DNA from: CAYOHP01 sp964403795 [NCBI: uncultured bacterium]
GTDB taxonomy: Bacteria; Muiribacteriota; UBA6191; CAZXTJ01
Direction: 5' to 3'
DNA length: 13,709 nucleotides
Assembly (NCBI GenBank): GCA_964403795.1
Contig: CAYOHP010000162.1
Coordinates: forward strand, 1 to 13,709
The position numbers were made by a program, and so were the translations under genes. Position 1 is the stretch's first letter, and every line of letters begins with the position of its first letter. Below the pieces are notes generated by a model that did not search any database, was not told the DNA's origin, and worked only from the letters and a program-made list of their open reading frames with translations. Positions 6,196 through 13,169 of the stretch are shown piece after piece.

Positions 6196-7665
6196 GTGCA
6201 TCGCTTCTTCTCGCTCGCTCGCGCTTCCCAGGCCCGGCTCGCCGCCGTGGTGCTCGTCGCCCTCGGTCTGGGTCTGCCGGCCTGCGCCCAATCCACCGGC
6301 ACCGGCAGCGCGCCCGGCGCCGGCGACTCGGGCGATCTCTTCGGCCAGGGTGCGGATCCCGGGGCGCGCCCCGGCCTGCGTCCGTCCGGCGGCAGCGCCT
6401 CGAGGCCCGCGCCGGCCCTGGTTCCGGTGGTCCAGATCCCCGAACTCGCAGGGCTCGAACCGCTGGCGGAGGAATGGGCCGAGCGCTACCGACGGATCTT
6501 CACCAGCAGCCGCACCCAGACCGCCGATCGCTTCAAGGTGCCCTTCGGTCCGGCCGCCCGGGACGCGGCCACGGCGGCCGCGGAGATCGCGGGGGAAGGC
6601 GGCCGCCAGGGCCTGGCCGCCATGGTCGACGCCGCCATCGGGGAACTCTCCCGGAGGGTGGCAGACGGCTCCCGGTCCCGCCTCCAGAGGGCCATCGAGG
6701 CTGCCGAACTGGTGCGCCTCCAGGTGATGGCGGCCGACCTCGGGGCCTGGTGCCGGGCGCGGTCGATCGAGGTCGAGGTGCCCGAGGGCTTCACCGGCGC
6801 CGCTCCCGGGGCACCCCGGGCGATCTTCGCGGGAGCCGCAGCGGGCGCCCCGGCGCTCCCCGACCTGGGGCCGGTCCAGCCGGTTCCCGCCGAAGCCAAG
6901 GCCGTGCTCGAGGGCGAAGTCGCAACCCTGGTCCGCATGGCCCGCTCCAACGCCGGGGACGCTCGCGCCAGGCTGGAGGCGGCCCTGGCCGCCAAGCAGG
7001 GGGGGGAGGCGGCTGCCGATGGCAGCGCCTACCTGGTGACCTATGGCGATCCGGCCGGCTTCGCCCGGGACGTGGTGCCGGCCGCCGCCGGCGGACTCCT
7101 GGCCTTGCTGCGCCTGAAGGCCGGCCTGGCTGCGCTGGCGCTGGTCCTCGACGAGGGCGGGTACGGCGAGGCCACCGAGCCCGCCCGGGCCTTCATCGAG
7201 CTGGCGGTGGAATACGGAGGGCTCGCCTGGTTCGTGGACGTGCACCGGTTGGCGGTGAAGACCCCTGCCGGGGCGGGAGCCCCCCCGGGGTCGGAGCCTG
7301 CGGCCCAGGCCGACACGGCCCTGGTGGACACCGCGATCGCCAGGGCGAGATCCGCCTCCAGGCGGCTCGAACTCTATGCCGCAGTGGGCGTGCTCGAAGG
7401 CCGCCTCACCCCCGAGGAACGCAGCGACCTGATGGCCCGGGCCGAATCCCGGGACAGCCTGGTCGCCGCCCTCGAGGAGCTGAAGCAGACCCTGGCGGCC
7501 CGGGCGGCGGGTCAGGCCGACGCCCTCGCCCGGGCGGCCACCGATCCGCCCGTGGTCTGGTTCGCCCCGGTGCGAGGCTTCCCGACCTCGGGCCTGCCCC
7601 GCCTCGCCGGGACCTTCGGGAAACGCCTACTCGCGGCCATCGCCCGCCGCGGCCAGCCGCAGTAG
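6196..7665 (+). CDS. Exported Ala-rich helical protein of unknown function
   Basis: I do not recognise the family. The 489-aa product starts with a clear export signal: basic n-region, hydrophobic LAAVVLVALGLGL, then PACAQS. This could be cut by signal peptidase I after ACA, or be a weak lipobox (LPAC has Pro where Ala or Ser is usual). Residues about 35-75 are a Gly/Ser/Pro-rich linker. The rest is mostly predicted helix, very rich in Ala and Arg, with low-complexity stretches near 215-235 and 360-375. The GTG at 6196 is chosen because it puts the signal at the N-terminus and has AGGGG about 7 nt upstream; the frame runs open further upstream but only through the repeat region. It stands alone between two gaps, with no operon partner. 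An envelope or periplasmic role is inferred from the signal only. Confidence 0.75.
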   Translation: MHRFFSLARASQARLAAVVLVALGLGLPACAQSTGTGSAPGAGDSGDLFGQGADPGARPGLRPSGGSASRPAPALVPVVQIPELAGLEPLAEEWAERYRRIFTSSRTQTADRFKVPFGPAARDAATAAAEIAGEGGRQGLAAMVDAAIGELSRRVADGSRSRLQRAIEAAELVRLQVMAADLGAWCRARSIEVEVPEGFTGAAPGAPRAIFAGAAAGAPALPDLGPVQPVPAEAKAVLEGEVATLVRMARSNAGDARARLEAALAAKQGGEAAADGSAYLVTYGDPAGFARDVVPAAAGGLLALLRLKAGLAALALVLDEGGYGEATEPARAFIELAVEYGGLAWFVDVHRLAVKTPAGAGAPPGSEPAAQADTALVDTAIARARSASRRLELYAAVGVLEGRLTPEERSDLMARAESRDSLVAALEELKQTLAARAAGQADALARAATDPPVVWFAPVRGFPTSGLPRLAGTFGKRLLAAIARRGQPQ

Positions 7666-7681
7666 CCGCACCTCCTGGCCG

Positions 7682-7724
7682 CCGGTTGCCTCGAGCCGGC
7701 GGTGCGCCCGGAGCGGCAACCCGG
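7682..7724. terminator. Possible terminator stem after the exported-protein gene
   Basis: GGTTGCC (7684-7690) and GGCAACC (7715-7721) are inverted copies around a 24-base loop that is itself GC-rich. It lies 16 bp past the stop. No T-run is seen. Confidence 0.25.
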
Positions 7725-7831
7725 GACCTCGACCTCGAACAGGACCCCATGCCCCGCGACCCGGGAGTGAAGAGGTTCACGTCCCGCTGCCGACGGAGGC
7801 CGGGCCATGGCCCGGAGGTCCGCTCGGCTGC

Positions 7832-7837
7832 TAGCTT
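7832..7837 (+). promoter_or_regulatory. Possible -10 element for the acyltransferase-P450 unit
   Basis: TAGCTT lies exactly 6 nt before the ATG at 7844, so transcription would start at or next to the start codon. No -35 match is visible. If the true start is the GTG at 7928, the leader would be about 84 nt. Confidence 0.3.
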
Positions 7838-7843
7838 GGGGGC

Positions 7844-8638
7844 ATGGACGCGAGCGACGGGGAGGACGGGCCAGGACTCTCGGGGAGAACCCCGCCCGGT
7901 CGCGGTTCCGGGCGCACCCGAGGTTCGGTGTCCCTCTCTTCCACCATGCTCCGGGCCTGGTTCGCCGAGATGGGCGTCTACCTCGTCGCCATGACCCCGG
8001 TGGCGGGCCTTTGGTTCGGGCTCGACGCCCCGGCTTCCCCGGTTCGGTTCACGGCCTTCCTGTTCCTCTCCCTGGCGAGCTTCTCGATCGCCCTGGTGGT
8101 GACCGCCGGTTTCGCCACCTCGCTGGTCGCCAAGCCCGAGCGGGGGCGGCATCGCCATGACCCGTCGGCCGGTACCGCCGAGCCGGACTTCGCCCGCTGG
8201 CTCCTGGCGTTCAACCTCTCGAGCCTGCCCTACCGCTCCCCGGTCTGGTCCTTCGTGAACGTCTTCCCGCTGCCGGCGGGACCCTACTTCCGGCTGGCCG
8301 GTGCCAAGCTCGGCACCGGCACCGTGATCCCTTCGCGGGCCGTGGTCCTCGATCCCTACTTCGTGACCCTGGGCGACCGGGTGGTGCTGGGCGACGGCGC
8401 GGTGCTCTCGCCCCACGTCTTCCCCCGTCGCAACACCCTCCGTCTTGGACCCATCGAGCTCGCCGAGGATGCCATGGTAGGCGGCTTCGCGATCGTCTAC
8501 GGGGACGTGACGATCGGGCCCCGGGCCCGGGTCCACGCCCATTCCGTGGTGGTCCCCGGCACCGTGATCGGGGCCGACGAGGTCTGGGCGGGCAACCCCG
8601 CGGTCCGGATCAAGGGCGGCCCGGACGGCAAGGACTAG
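7844..8638 (+). CDS. Membrane-anchored hexapeptide-repeat (left-handed beta-helix) acyltransferase
   Basis: Predicted acyl- or acetyl-transferase, 264 aa. Residues 1-35 are polar and Gly/Pro-rich. Two hydrophobic segments follow (about 38-60 and 67-95), then a connecting region, then a C-terminal beta-helix (about 145-258) with imperfect [LIV]G-type hexapeptides: LGTGTVI, LGDRVVLGDGAVL, VYGDVTIGPRARV, VPGTVIGADEVWAGNPAVRI. The WAGNPAVRI ending and a His in LSPHVF are usual for hexapeptide transferases. The membrane-plus-helix layout resembles the terminal domain of some NRPS-like (Pls-type) proteins, here free-standing. The start at 7844 has no ribosome-binding site and may be leaderless; a GTG at 7928 with GAGG 4 nt upstream is a good alternative that removes only the disordered head. 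It is 1 bp ahead of the P450 gene, so the two are almost surely co-transcribed. Acyl donor and acceptor are unknown. Confidence 0.82.
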   Translation: MDASDGEDGPGLSGRTPPGRGSGRTRGSVSLSSTMLRAWFAEMGVYLVAMTPVAGLWFGLDAPASPVRFTAFLFLSLASFSIALVVTAGFATSLVAKPERGRHRHDPSAGTAEPDFARWLLAFNLSSLPYRSPVWSFVNVFPLPAGPYFRLAGAKLGTGTVIPSRAVVLDPYFVTLGDRVVLGDGAVLSPHVFPRRNTLRLGPIELAEDAMVGGFAIVYGDVTIGPRARVHAHSVVVPGTVIGADEVWAGNPAVRIKGGPDGKD

Positions 8639-8639
8639 C

Positions 8640-10031
8640 GTGGCTCCCCGGGATGGGGAGTCGGGCACCGACCCGGGAAAGGCACCGCTGGCGCCCCACC
8701 CTTCCCGGCTGGGCCTGCTCGGGAACCTCCTCTGCTACGCCAGGAACCCGCTCCCCTCCTGGGAGCGCTGGCGGACCGAACACGGCGACTCGGTGCGGCT
8801 CGACCTCGGTGCCCAGCGCTTCCACCTGGCCTTCCACCCGGAGGCCGTCGAGGCGGTGCTCAAGACCCGCCAGGCGCGCTATCCCCGCCAGGGGCATCCC
8901 ATCGAGGTCCTGAAGCTGGTCCAGGGCCTCGGCCTGGCGACCGTCGACGGCGAGGTCTGGCGCAGGAGACGGCGTCTGCTGCAGCCGCTCTTCGTGGGCC
9001 GCGCCGTGGAACGCTACTTCCCCCTGATGGGTTCCGCCATCGAGGGTTTCCTGGCGGGCTGGGGGGAGCTGCCACCCGAGGGAGCGGTGCTCGACCTCGA
9101 TCGCGAGATGGTGCGCCTCTCGCTCCGGATCGGGGCCGTCACCATGCTGGGTGCCGAGCTGTCGGACCGTTGGATGCGGGACCTGGAAGCGGCCATGGAG
9201 ACGATCCTGGCCGAGACCATGGCGCGGGTCGCCAATCCGCTCTCGCTGCCCGTGTGGCTGCCGCTGCCGCGTCATCGCCGGTTCCGGCAGGCCCTGGCGC
9301 TGCTCGACGGGCTGGTCGGCGAGGCGATCTCGGGGGCCGGGGCACGGGGCGCCGAGGCCGCCGACCTGGTGGCACGCCTGGTGGCGGTGCGGGACGAGGA
9401 GACGGGGAAGGGACTCACGCCCCGGGAACTCCGGGACGAGATCGTGACGGTCGCGGGTGCGGCCCATGACACCACCGGGCTGGGACTGGCCTGGACGCTC
9501 GGTCTCCTGGCGCATCACCCGGAGGCCCTGGGACGCCTGGAGGCGGAGCTGGCCTCGGTCCTCGCCGATCGGTTCCCGGAGCCCGCCGACCTGGATCGGC
9601 TCCCCTGGCTCTCGGCGGTGCTCCACGAAGCGCTGCGCCTGCGACCTCCCGTCTACGGACTGGTGCGCCAGGCCGCCGAGGACGACGTGCTCGCCGGCTA
9701 CCGGGTCCGTGCCGGGACCTATGTGGTGGTCTCCCAGTGGGTGACCCACCGGCATCCCGGATTCTGGGACCGACCCGAGGTCTTCGCCCCGGAGCGTTTC
9801 CTGGGCGGGGTCCCGGAGAGCCTGCCGGCCGGCGCCTACTTCCCCTTCGGGATCGGTGGGCATGTCTGCATCGGGCAGGCCTTCGCCTGGCTCGACACCC
9901 GTCTGCTCTTGGCTGCCCTGCTGTCGCGCTTCACGGTGGAGCCGGTGGAACCGACCCTCCCCGAGCCGCGCCCCGGCCTCACCCTGCGCCCGTCGCGACC
10001 GATCCGACTCAGGGTGCGGCGACGGGAGTAG
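8640..10031 (+). CDS. Cytochrome P450 monooxygenase
   Basis: Heme-thiolate oxygenase that inserts oxygen into an organic substrate, 463 aa, full length. Visible marks in order: C-helix WRRRRRLLQPLF (from Trp107), I-helix AGAAHDTTG (272-280) with the acid-Thr pair, ExxR at Glu320-Arg323, PERF at 374-377, and the heme loop FGIGGHVCIG with Cys400 as the iron ligand. The overall pattern is nearer the CYP102/CYP4-like fatty-acid hydroxylase side than the short soluble actinobacterial P450s, but the substrate cannot be read. There is no fused reductase and no ferredoxin or reductase gene nearby, so redox partners must come from elsewhere. The GTG start has AAGGA 5 nt upstream and lies 1 nt after the acyltransferase stop. 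Its 3' end overlaps the convergent SGNH gene by 23 bp. Confidence 0.96.
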   Translation: MAPRDGESGTDPGKAPLAPHPSRLGLLGNLLCYARNPLPSWERWRTEHGDSVRLDLGAQRFHLAFHPEAVEAVLKTRQARYPRQGHPIEVLKLVQGLGLATVDGEVWRRRRRLLQPLFVGRAVERYFPLMGSAIEGFLAGWGELPPEGAVLDLDREMVRLSLRIGAVTMLGAELSDRWMRDLEAAMETILAETMARVANPLSLPVWLPLPRHRRFRQALALLDGLVGEAISGAGARGAEAADLVARLVAVRDEETGKGLTPRELRDEIVTVAGAAHDTTGLGLAWTLGLLAHHPEALGRLEAELASVLADRFPEPADLDRLPWLSAVLHEALRLRPPVYGLVRQAAEDDVLAGYRVRAGTYVVVSQWVTHRHPGFWDRPEVFAPERFLGGVPESLPAGAYFPFGIGGHVCIGQAFAWLDTRLLLAALLSRFTVEPVEPTLPEPRPGLTLRPSRPIRLRVRRRE

Positions 10032-11163
10032 CCCCAGGGAGAGGGTGCGGCGTGGTCGCCCCGGACCAGAGCCCTCCGGGGAGCATCCGACGTACCGGCT
10101 CCACCAGGGCCGCGGCTGCCCGCCGGTAGCCCTCCCCGGAAGGGTGCAGGTCGTCGATGGCGAAGACCCGGAGGGCCTCGAGGCTGCCTTCCTCCGCCAT
10201 GGCGGGGAGCAGGTCGATGGTCCCCAGTCCCTCCCGCTGCGCCAGCCAGGTCACCAGGTCGTGGGCGGCCCGGTACGCGTACCGGTCCCGGGTCCCCTCC
10301 AGGAGCGGGAAGATCGCCACCAGGATGGGGAGCGCACGCTCGCGGCCGAGCTCACCGAGTCGGGCGAACGCCCAGGCCAGGCGTCCCACCTTGTCGCGGT
10401 CCTGGTACCACCCGCCGATCACGGGATGGCGCAACCGGGCCGCCGCCATGCGCTCCGCCAGCTCGCGGTCCTCCCCCGGCACCGGCAGGATGCGGTCCCC
10501 GAAACTGCGGCGGAAGGCCGCGGGACGATTGTCCGCCAGGAACCCGGCGATGGCGTAGGCGGCCTCGAAGGCGTGGATCCCGAGGCGCAGGGCCCTGGAG
10601 GCGGCGAGCGGCGAGTTGTGGAGCCGGTCGGCGAGGTCCCGGGGACCCACGTACTCGGCGGCCACCGCCACGTCGTTCAGGCAGAACCCGACGAGGATCG
10701 CATCCGGATCCATGGCGAGTCCCCGGGATTCGAGCAGCCGGATCTCCTGGAGGGTGTCGTAACCGGTCACGCCCAGGTTGCGGACCTCGGCGGGGGATCC
10801 GGCGGCAGCGAGCTCCCGCTCCAGACGGACCGGCCAGGTGTCGGTCTCGGGCACGAAGACGCCGAGCGTCAACGAGTCGCCGAGCGCCAGGACCCTCGGC
10901 CGGGCCTTCGGACCCGGGGGCCAGGGAGCGCCCCGGAAGCCTTCCCCATGGATTCGCACCTCGGTGACCCAGGCGTAGCCCTCGGTGCCGGGCACCATCT
11001 CCCAGCCGAGCTCGGGGTCGGGGCTCGCCCTAAGCACGGTGGCCCGGGGGCGATCGGCGTCCAGCCGGTAGCCGAAGGCGCGCAGCGCGACCTCGAGGAG
11101 GAGCCATGCCGCGCCCAGTCCGAACATGACGGCCCCGCACCGGAAGAGGAGCGCCCGCGTCAT
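10009..11163 (-). CDS. Membrane-anchored SGNH/GDSL hydrolase (tandem copy 2)
   Basis: Predicted esterase or O-acylhydrolase, 384 aa, with one N-terminal transmembrane segment (about 5-30) and an extracytoplasmic SGNH domain. Catalytic blocks are complete: GDSLTLG with Ser97, LGVTGYD with Gly134, GFCLND with Asn163, and DDLHPSGEGYR with Asp337 and His340. A conserved region before the GDS block (GWEMVPGTEGYAWVTEVRIH) is shared with the neighbouring paralog. The ATG at 11163 overlaps the stop of that paralog (ATGA), indicating coupled translation; the ribosome-binding site is otherwise weak. The last residues are low-complexity Pro/Ala and lie over the end of the P450 gene. Likely substrates are ester groups on a polysaccharide or lipid; AlgX/AlgJ-type transferases share this fold and remain an alternative. 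Confidence 0.88.
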   Translation of the reverse strand: MTRALLFRCGAVMFGLGAAWLLLEVALRAFGYRLDADRPRATVLRASPDPELGWEMVPGTEGYAWVTEVRIHGEGFRGAPWPPGPKARPRVLALGDSLTLGVFVPETDTWPVRLERELAAAGSPAEVRNLGVTGYDTLQEIRLLESRGLAMDPDAILVGFCLNDVAVAAEYVGPRDLADRLHNSPLAASRALRLGIHAFEAAYAIAGFLADNRPAAFRRSFGDRILPVPGEDRELAERMAAARLRHPVIGGWYQDRDKVGRLAWAFARLGELGRERALPILVAIFPLLEGTRDRYAYRAAHDLVTWLAQREGLGTIDLLPAMAEEGSLEALRVFAIDDLHPSGEGYRRAAAALVEPVRRMLPGGLWSGATTPHPLPGATPVAAP

Positions 11164-12356
11164 GGTCGGGAGCCGCCCCAGAGGTGCTCGGCTACCGCGG
11201 CCGCGATCCGGTGGTGGCCGGCGGGATCGGGATGGATGTCGTCGAAAGGCAGCACCCGGTGCCTGCGCAGGCCGCCCGGGGCCAGCAGAGGGGCCAGGTC
11301 GACGACGCCCAACCCGGCCCGGGTCGCCAGCCGCGCCGCCAGGGCGTGCTGCGGCTCGAACGGGTATCGCGGCGATCCGTCGACCAGGTAGGGGAGGATC
11401 ACCACTGCGACCTCGAAGCCGTGGGTGCGGCCCATCTCCCCGAGGGCGGTGAAGGCGCCGTGCAGCCGCCCGAGCTTCTCGACATCCTGCCAGTGGTCGG
11501 CGAGGGTGGGGTTCCTGGTCCCGGCCCGGGCCCTCAGCTCCTCGAGTCCGGGGTCGTCGGGCAGAGGCCGGATCCAGTCCCCGAACCGCCGGCGGAATGC
11601 CTTCGGTCGGTTGACCAGCAGGTAGTCGAGGCAGAGGTAGCCGACCTCGAGCCCGTAGATGCCGAGCTCCAGGAGCCGGGACGCCGCCACCGGGGAGGCG
11701 TGCCAGCGATCGATACGCTCCCGCGCCGTGAGGTCGTCGCGGGCCAGGGCGATGTCGTTCAGGCAGAGCCCGAGCAGCACCAGGGAAGGCTGCATGGCGA
11801 TTCCCCGGTGCTCCAGGACGAGGGCCTCGGAGACCGGGTCGTACCCGGTCACGGACAGGTTCCTCACCTCGAGGTCCTGGCCATGGCGGGCGGCCTCCCC
11901 CACCAGCCGGGAAGGCCATGCGTCCTCCTCCGGCACGAACATCCCGAAGCTGACCGAGTCCCCGAGCACCAGCACCCGCTTCGGCCCACCCGGGGCGGGT
12001 GGCCCGGCCGGCCAGTCAGGACCGCGGAAGCCGTGGGAGTTGAGGCGCACCGGGGTGAGCCACGCCTCGCCGCGGATCCCGGGGATCAGCTCGTAGTCGA
12101 GACCGGGGATCTCCGAGGCCCGCAGGAACCGGATCCGCTCGCGACGATTCGAAAACGGATGGTCCCAGAGCCGGAGCGCCACCTCGCCGATCACCCCGGC
12201 GAGCGCCGATCCGAGCAGGAAGGCCAGGCAGCCGAAGCGGCGAGTGCGGGTCGCCGGTCGAGAACCGGCCTCGGAGTCGCGGATGCCGCCCGCCCCCTCC
12301 CCGGGCGGCGGAGGATCCCCTGGGACGCTAGGCGAGATCGGAGGGTCCGGCGGCAT
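11160..12356 (-). CDS. Membrane-anchored SGNH/GDSL hydrolase (tandem copy 1)
   Basis: 398-aa paralog of the 10009-11163 product. A Pro/Gly-rich cytoplasmic head of about 40 residues precedes one transmembrane segment (about 41-60). The SGNH blocks are GDSVSFG with Ser124, NLSVTGYD with Gly161, GLCLND with Asn190, and DDIHPDPAGHH with Asp372 and His375. The two proteins align over their whole length, including the RPKAFRRRFGDW and NRPAAFRRSFGDR segments, so they stem from a tandem duplication. I chose the ATG at 12356; GTGs at 12371 and 12380 would add five or eight residues. No ribosome-binding site sits at a normal gap from the ATG, but CATACT lies 6 nt upstream, so the mRNA may be leaderless. 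Substrate unknown. Confidence 0.87.
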   Translation of the reverse strand: MPPDPPISPSVPGDPPPPGEGAGGIRDSEAGSRPATRTRRFGCLAFLLGSALAGVIGEVALRLWDHPFSNRRERIRFLRASEIPGLDYELIPGIRGEAWLTPVRLNSHGFRGPDWPAGPPAPGGPKRVLVLGDSVSFGMFVPEEDAWPSRLVGEAARHGQDLEVRNLSVTGYDPVSEALVLEHRGIAMQPSLVLLGLCLNDIALARDDLTARERIDRWHASPVAASRLLELGIYGLEVGYLCLDYLLVNRPKAFRRRFGDWIRPLPDDPGLEELRARAGTRNPTLADHWQDVEKLGRLHGAFTALGEMGRTHGFEVAVVILPYLVDGSPRYPFEPQHALAARLATRAGLGVVDLAPLLAPGGLRRHRVLPFDDIHPDPAGHHRIAAAVAEHLWGGSRP

Positions 12357-12362
12357 GGCGCC

Positions 12363-12368
12363 AGTATG
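12363..12368 (-). promoter_or_regulatory. Possible -10 element for the SGNH pair
   Basis: CATACT on the minus strand, 6 nt from the ATG at 12356, the same gap as TAGCTT before the acyltransferase gene. No -35 is visible. Confidence 0.22.
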
Positions 12369-12382
12369 CACCTCCCGCACCT

Positions 12383-12402
12383 GCCCGGGCTGTCGCCCGG
12401 GC
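12383..12402. terminator. GC hairpin between the small secreted-protein locus and the SGNH pair
   Basis: Two copies of GCCCGGGC, each self-complementary, flank a 4-base loop and form a perfect 8-bp stem. It lies 38 bp past the stop at 12441. No T-run, so it might attenuate rather than end transcription. Confidence 0.4.
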
Positions 12403-12440
12403 GGGCAACGGCTCGGAGCCTCCGGTCGGCGGGCTACGGT

Positions 12441-12743
12441 TCAGCCGTCCTGCTTGGTACGGGTGAGTTCGTGCTCCTGGACCTTGTCGAAGGAGGTCAC
12501 GGTCTGGGGGGCCACATCCACCGCCACCCGGCGGAACTCGACGCCATGGTGGCAGTCGAAGATGCCTTCCTTGACCCGGAGCCGGAGGAACACGGTGGCC
12601 TGGGGGCGGCCCGGGGTCCAGTCGAGGCGGACCACCGCGACCTCGTCGACCCGCCTGAGGCGGGTGTAGCCGCCGTTGCAGCGGACAGGGAACTCCTCCC
12701 GACCTGCGTGCTTCACCGCCAGGGTCTGGAGTTTCTGGCTCAT
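12441..12743 (-). CDS. Small beta-rich protein, probably the displaced C-terminal half of the upstream exported protein
   Basis: 100 aa from the ATG at 12743. I do not recognise the family. The sequence alternates hydrophobic and polar residues as in a beta-sandwich (VAVVRLDW, ATVFLRLRVK, VEFRRVAVDVAP) and has two Cys (RCNGG and FDCHHG) that could pair if exported. It has no signal peptide and no convincing ribosome-binding site; the ATG overlaps the preceding stop (ATGA). Reading its frame upstream of the ATG gives a plausible protein, NADAQA preceded by a Gly-Pro repeat, which suggests the true protein begins in the upstream ORF and a frame change occurs at the microsatellite (12763-12809). 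Translational coupling as a separate protein is the alternative. Confidence 0.65.
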   Translation of the reverse strand: MSQKLQTLAVKHAGREEFPVRCNGGYTRLRRVDEVAVVRLDWTPGRPQATVFLRLRVKEGIFDCHHGVEFRRVAVDVAPQTVTSFDKVQEHELTRTKQDG

Positions 12744-13021
12744 GGCCTGCGCATCGGCGTTGCCGGGACCGGGACCGGGACCGGGACCGGGACCGGGCTG
12801 GGCTGGGCTGCCGAGGATTCGCGGACGACCTCGACCACGTCGGCCAGGAAGCCCCTCTGGACGATGGTGGCGACCGCCTTCAGGATCTCGGGGTCGTTCT
12901 TGTCCAGCGCCCTGAAGGTGATTCTCTGCCCGATCTCGTTGAGGCTCGGGGGATCGGCGAACAGGCCGGCGGGCGCGGCGAGAAGCGCCAGGAGCAGGGC
13001 GAGGGGGCGGCGGAGCGACAT
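12740..13021 (-). CDS. Small exported protein ending in a Pro-Val repeat (possibly frameshifted)
   Basis: 93 aa from the ATG at 13021, with GGAAGG 7 nt upstream. Residues 1-22 form a signal peptide (MSLRRP, then a Leu/Ala core ending LFA). The mature part is a short helical domain (PSLNEIGQRITFRALDKNDP onward, to about residue 70) followed by PVPVPVPVPVP and a few residues to the stop. The Pro-Val run is an artefact-like reading of a CCGGGA hexamer repeat; in the next frame the same repeat reads Gly-Pro and joins the downstream ORF. Loss of one GGGCT unit would give one exported protein of about 191 aa with a helical domain, a Gly-Pro linker and a beta domain. Function unknown. Confidence 0.65.
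   Translation of the reverse strand: MSLRRPLALLLALLAAPAGLFADPPSLNEIGQRITFRALDKNDPEILKAVATIVQRGFLADVVEVVRESSAAQPSPVPVPVPVPVPATPMRRP
12763..12797. repeat. Hexanucleotide tandem repeat (CCGGGA)
   Basis: Five exact CCGGGA units (12763-12792) plus CCGGG. On the minus strand it encodes Pro-Val in the frame of the upstream ORF and Gly-Pro in that of the downstream ORF. Unit changes here keep the frame. Confidence 0.9.
12795..12809. repeat. Pentanucleotide tandem repeat (GGGCT x3)
   Basis: Three exact GGGCT units, sharing its first bases with the hexamer tract. Because the unit is not a multiple of three, gain or loss of one unit shifts the reading frame; loss of one joins the two small ORFs in frame. 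Confidence 0.85.
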
Positions 13022-13107
13022 GGCGGGACCTTCCGGATGGGGATCGGGATGTCCCTGCGAGACGAGTCCGAACGGCCGCACTCTTCTCATGGGGCGCTGG
13101 CCCGATC

Positions 13108-13135
13108 CGTCTAGGGAGGCGGAGACGATCGTCAA
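13108..13135 (-). promoter_or_regulatory. Sigma70-type promoter for the small exported protein
   Basis: On the minus strand TTGACG (13135-13130), a 16-bp spacer, then TAGACG (13113-13108). The -35 matches five of six consensus bases. The leader to the ATG at 13021 would be about 80 nt. This is the best two-part promoter in the window. Confidence 0.42.
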
Positions 13136-13169
13136 GGTTCCGGCTGTCTCCGGGAGGTGGGTCTCTGCG

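Noticed and set aside
5704-7245. Long minus-strand open frame of 513 codons across the repeat region and the exported-protein gene.
   Set aside because: High G+C leaves long antisense frames open. This one is antisense to a gene with a clear signal peptide, and its other end is translated repeats.
7920-7933. 14-bp match to 5803-5816 inside the acyltransferase N-terminal region.
   Set aside because: Too short to call a repeat copy, no flanking similarity.
11164-11919. Upstream extension of the SGNH copy 2 frame into SGNH copy 1.
   Set aside because: The added part is an out-of-frame reading of the paralog; the ATG at 11163 gives a proper transmembrane N-terminus and an ATGA junction.
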